DNA from: Flavobacteriales bacterium
GTDB lineage: Bacteria > Bacteroidota > Bacteroidia > Flavobacteriales_D > Sanyastnellaceae
DNA: 5,919 bases
NCBI GenBank assembly: GCA_028825055.1
Contig: JAPKAW010000117.1
Location: 1 to 5,919 of the forward strand
Direction: 5' to 3'
How positions within the stretch are numbered: position 1 is the first letter of the stretch; each line of letters opens with the position of its first letter. The notes under the pieces were generated by a model. The model did not search any database and was not told the origin of the DNA. It saw only the letters and a program-made list of their open reading frames with translations. Below, in pieces: positions 5,532 to 5,919 of this stretch. The translations under genes and the position numbers were made by a program.

Positions 5532-5919
5532 GGTTCGTTCACAGATAATTCAAACTCGTCAAGAAAAACCCAACTTGGATTTCCAGCGCCTAAGTGACCC
5601 CGAGGTAAATCACCAAAATGCTTGACTTCAGCTCGCCAGTATCTCGCTGTTCGGGCTTGAACAGAAACAAACCGATGTGCCACATTCGCTTTGTCTTTGT
5701 TGGATAAGTCGTGGGTGATGGATTCGATAAACTCCCATGTTTCACCGTCATCTGAGCACGAAAATGCTACTGATTGCGGGAGAAAAATCCAGGGTCGAAT
5801 ATCCCGTAAAGCTCCCATGGACATGCGTTCAACATATTTTGGGCTTCCCAAGTCAACGGTGGCAATGACATCCTTGCCCCAGAACCCCTGCCAATCCCCT
5901 GTCTGATAGTGGTTGTTCC
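5528..5919 (-). CDS. C-terminal part of a probable GH20 beta-N-acetylhexosaminidase (discoidin-like domain; partial)
   Basis: The last 129 residues of a protein whose 5' end lies outside the window; the frame stays open to the right edge, so this is a truncated view and not a short gene beginning with TTG or ATG inside the window. The residues form one beta-rich F5/8 type C (discoidin)-like domain. Visible marks are GDWQGFWGKDVIATVDLG (7-24 of the visible part), RPWIFLPQSVAFSCSDDGETWE (41-62), ARYWRAEVKH (91-100), and the tail WVFLDEFELSV (116-126). The 'WQGF-G-D-x-A-x-DLG' start and 'WIF-P-x-V-x-F-x-S-DG' pattern are what I know from the C-terminus of Bacteroidota GH20 hexosaminidases, where the domain assists sugar binding. 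The catalytic domain is not seen, so the GH20 call is inference; another surface glycosidase is possible. The stop overlaps the aminotransferase ATG (ATGA), placing both in one operon with any promoter to the right of this window. Confidence 0.75.
   Translation of the reverse strand, partial: NNHYQTGDWQGFWGKDVIATVDLGSPKYVERMSMGALRDIRPWIFLPQSVAFSCSDDGETWEFIESITHDLSNKDKANVAHRFVSVQARTARYWRAEVKHFGDLPRGHLGAGNPSWVFLDEFELSVNEP

Noticed and set aside
5528..5851. A stand-alone 107-residue protein beginning at 5851.
   Set aside because: The apparent start is a TTG in the middle of a domain; the frame continues open to the window edge and the upstream residues (GDWQGFWGKDVIATVD) complete the discoidin-like domain.
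1..5919. Search for mobile elements, CRISPR repeats, tRNA genes, toxin-antitoxin pairs or a defence island.
   Set aside because: All of the DNA is explained by seven metabolic or conserved genes and very short spacers; no direct-repeat array, transposase, integrase, tRNA cloverleaf or small paired genes were seen.

Overview
The window looks like a piece of a Bacteroidota chromosome, most likely a marine or aquatic member of the Flavobacteriales. GC content is moderate (a few lines counted by eye gave 42-50%). The lineage call rests on four things: the Bacteroidota-style signal peptide ending in Phe-Ser-Gln at the left edge, the Cys-poor form of the DUF2797 protein, the class III aminotransferase with the HITTFGGHPV motif typical of Bacteroidota, and the absence of clear Shine-Dalgarno sequences. 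No taxonomic search was possible, so this is inference.

Layout from left to right. Positions 1-84 (minus) hold the first 28 codons of a secreted protein. A 95-bp divergent spacer containing a 10-bp palindrome follows. Positions 180-1007 (plus) encode a DUF2797 protein. Its stop codon abuts, with no base between, the stop of yqgE (1008-1586, minus). yqgE is divergent from a two-gene plus-strand unit across a 36-bp spacer that holds a perfect 12-bp palindrome. That unit is a secreted M14-family zinc carboxypeptidase-like protein (1623-3452) followed by an HSL-type alpha/beta hydrolase (3449-4378), joined by an ATGA stop/start overlap. The hydrolase converges with, and overlaps by 50 bp, a class III PLP aminotransferase (4329-5531, minus). 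The aminotransferase is itself joined by an ATGA overlap to the 3' end of a gene (5528 to the right edge, minus) whose product ends in a discoidin-like carbohydrate-binding domain of the kind found at the C-terminus of GH20 beta-hexosaminidases.

Functionally, the two coupled pairs suggest breakdown of organic polymers: an exported peptidase with an esterase, and a probable hexosaminidase with an amino-group-transferring enzyme. YqgE and DUF2797 are conserved proteins without a settled biochemical role. Packing is very tight: the six gene boundaries are 95, 0, 36, -4, -50 and -4 bp, and no stretch above 300 bp lacks a gene. There is no sign of a mobile element, CRISPR array, tRNA, rRNA or defence system. 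I did not find a convincing previously undescribed system. The points most worth a second look are the palindrome between yqgE and the peptidase gene, the hairpin inside the convergent overlap, and the GIY-YIG-like core in the DUF2797 protein.
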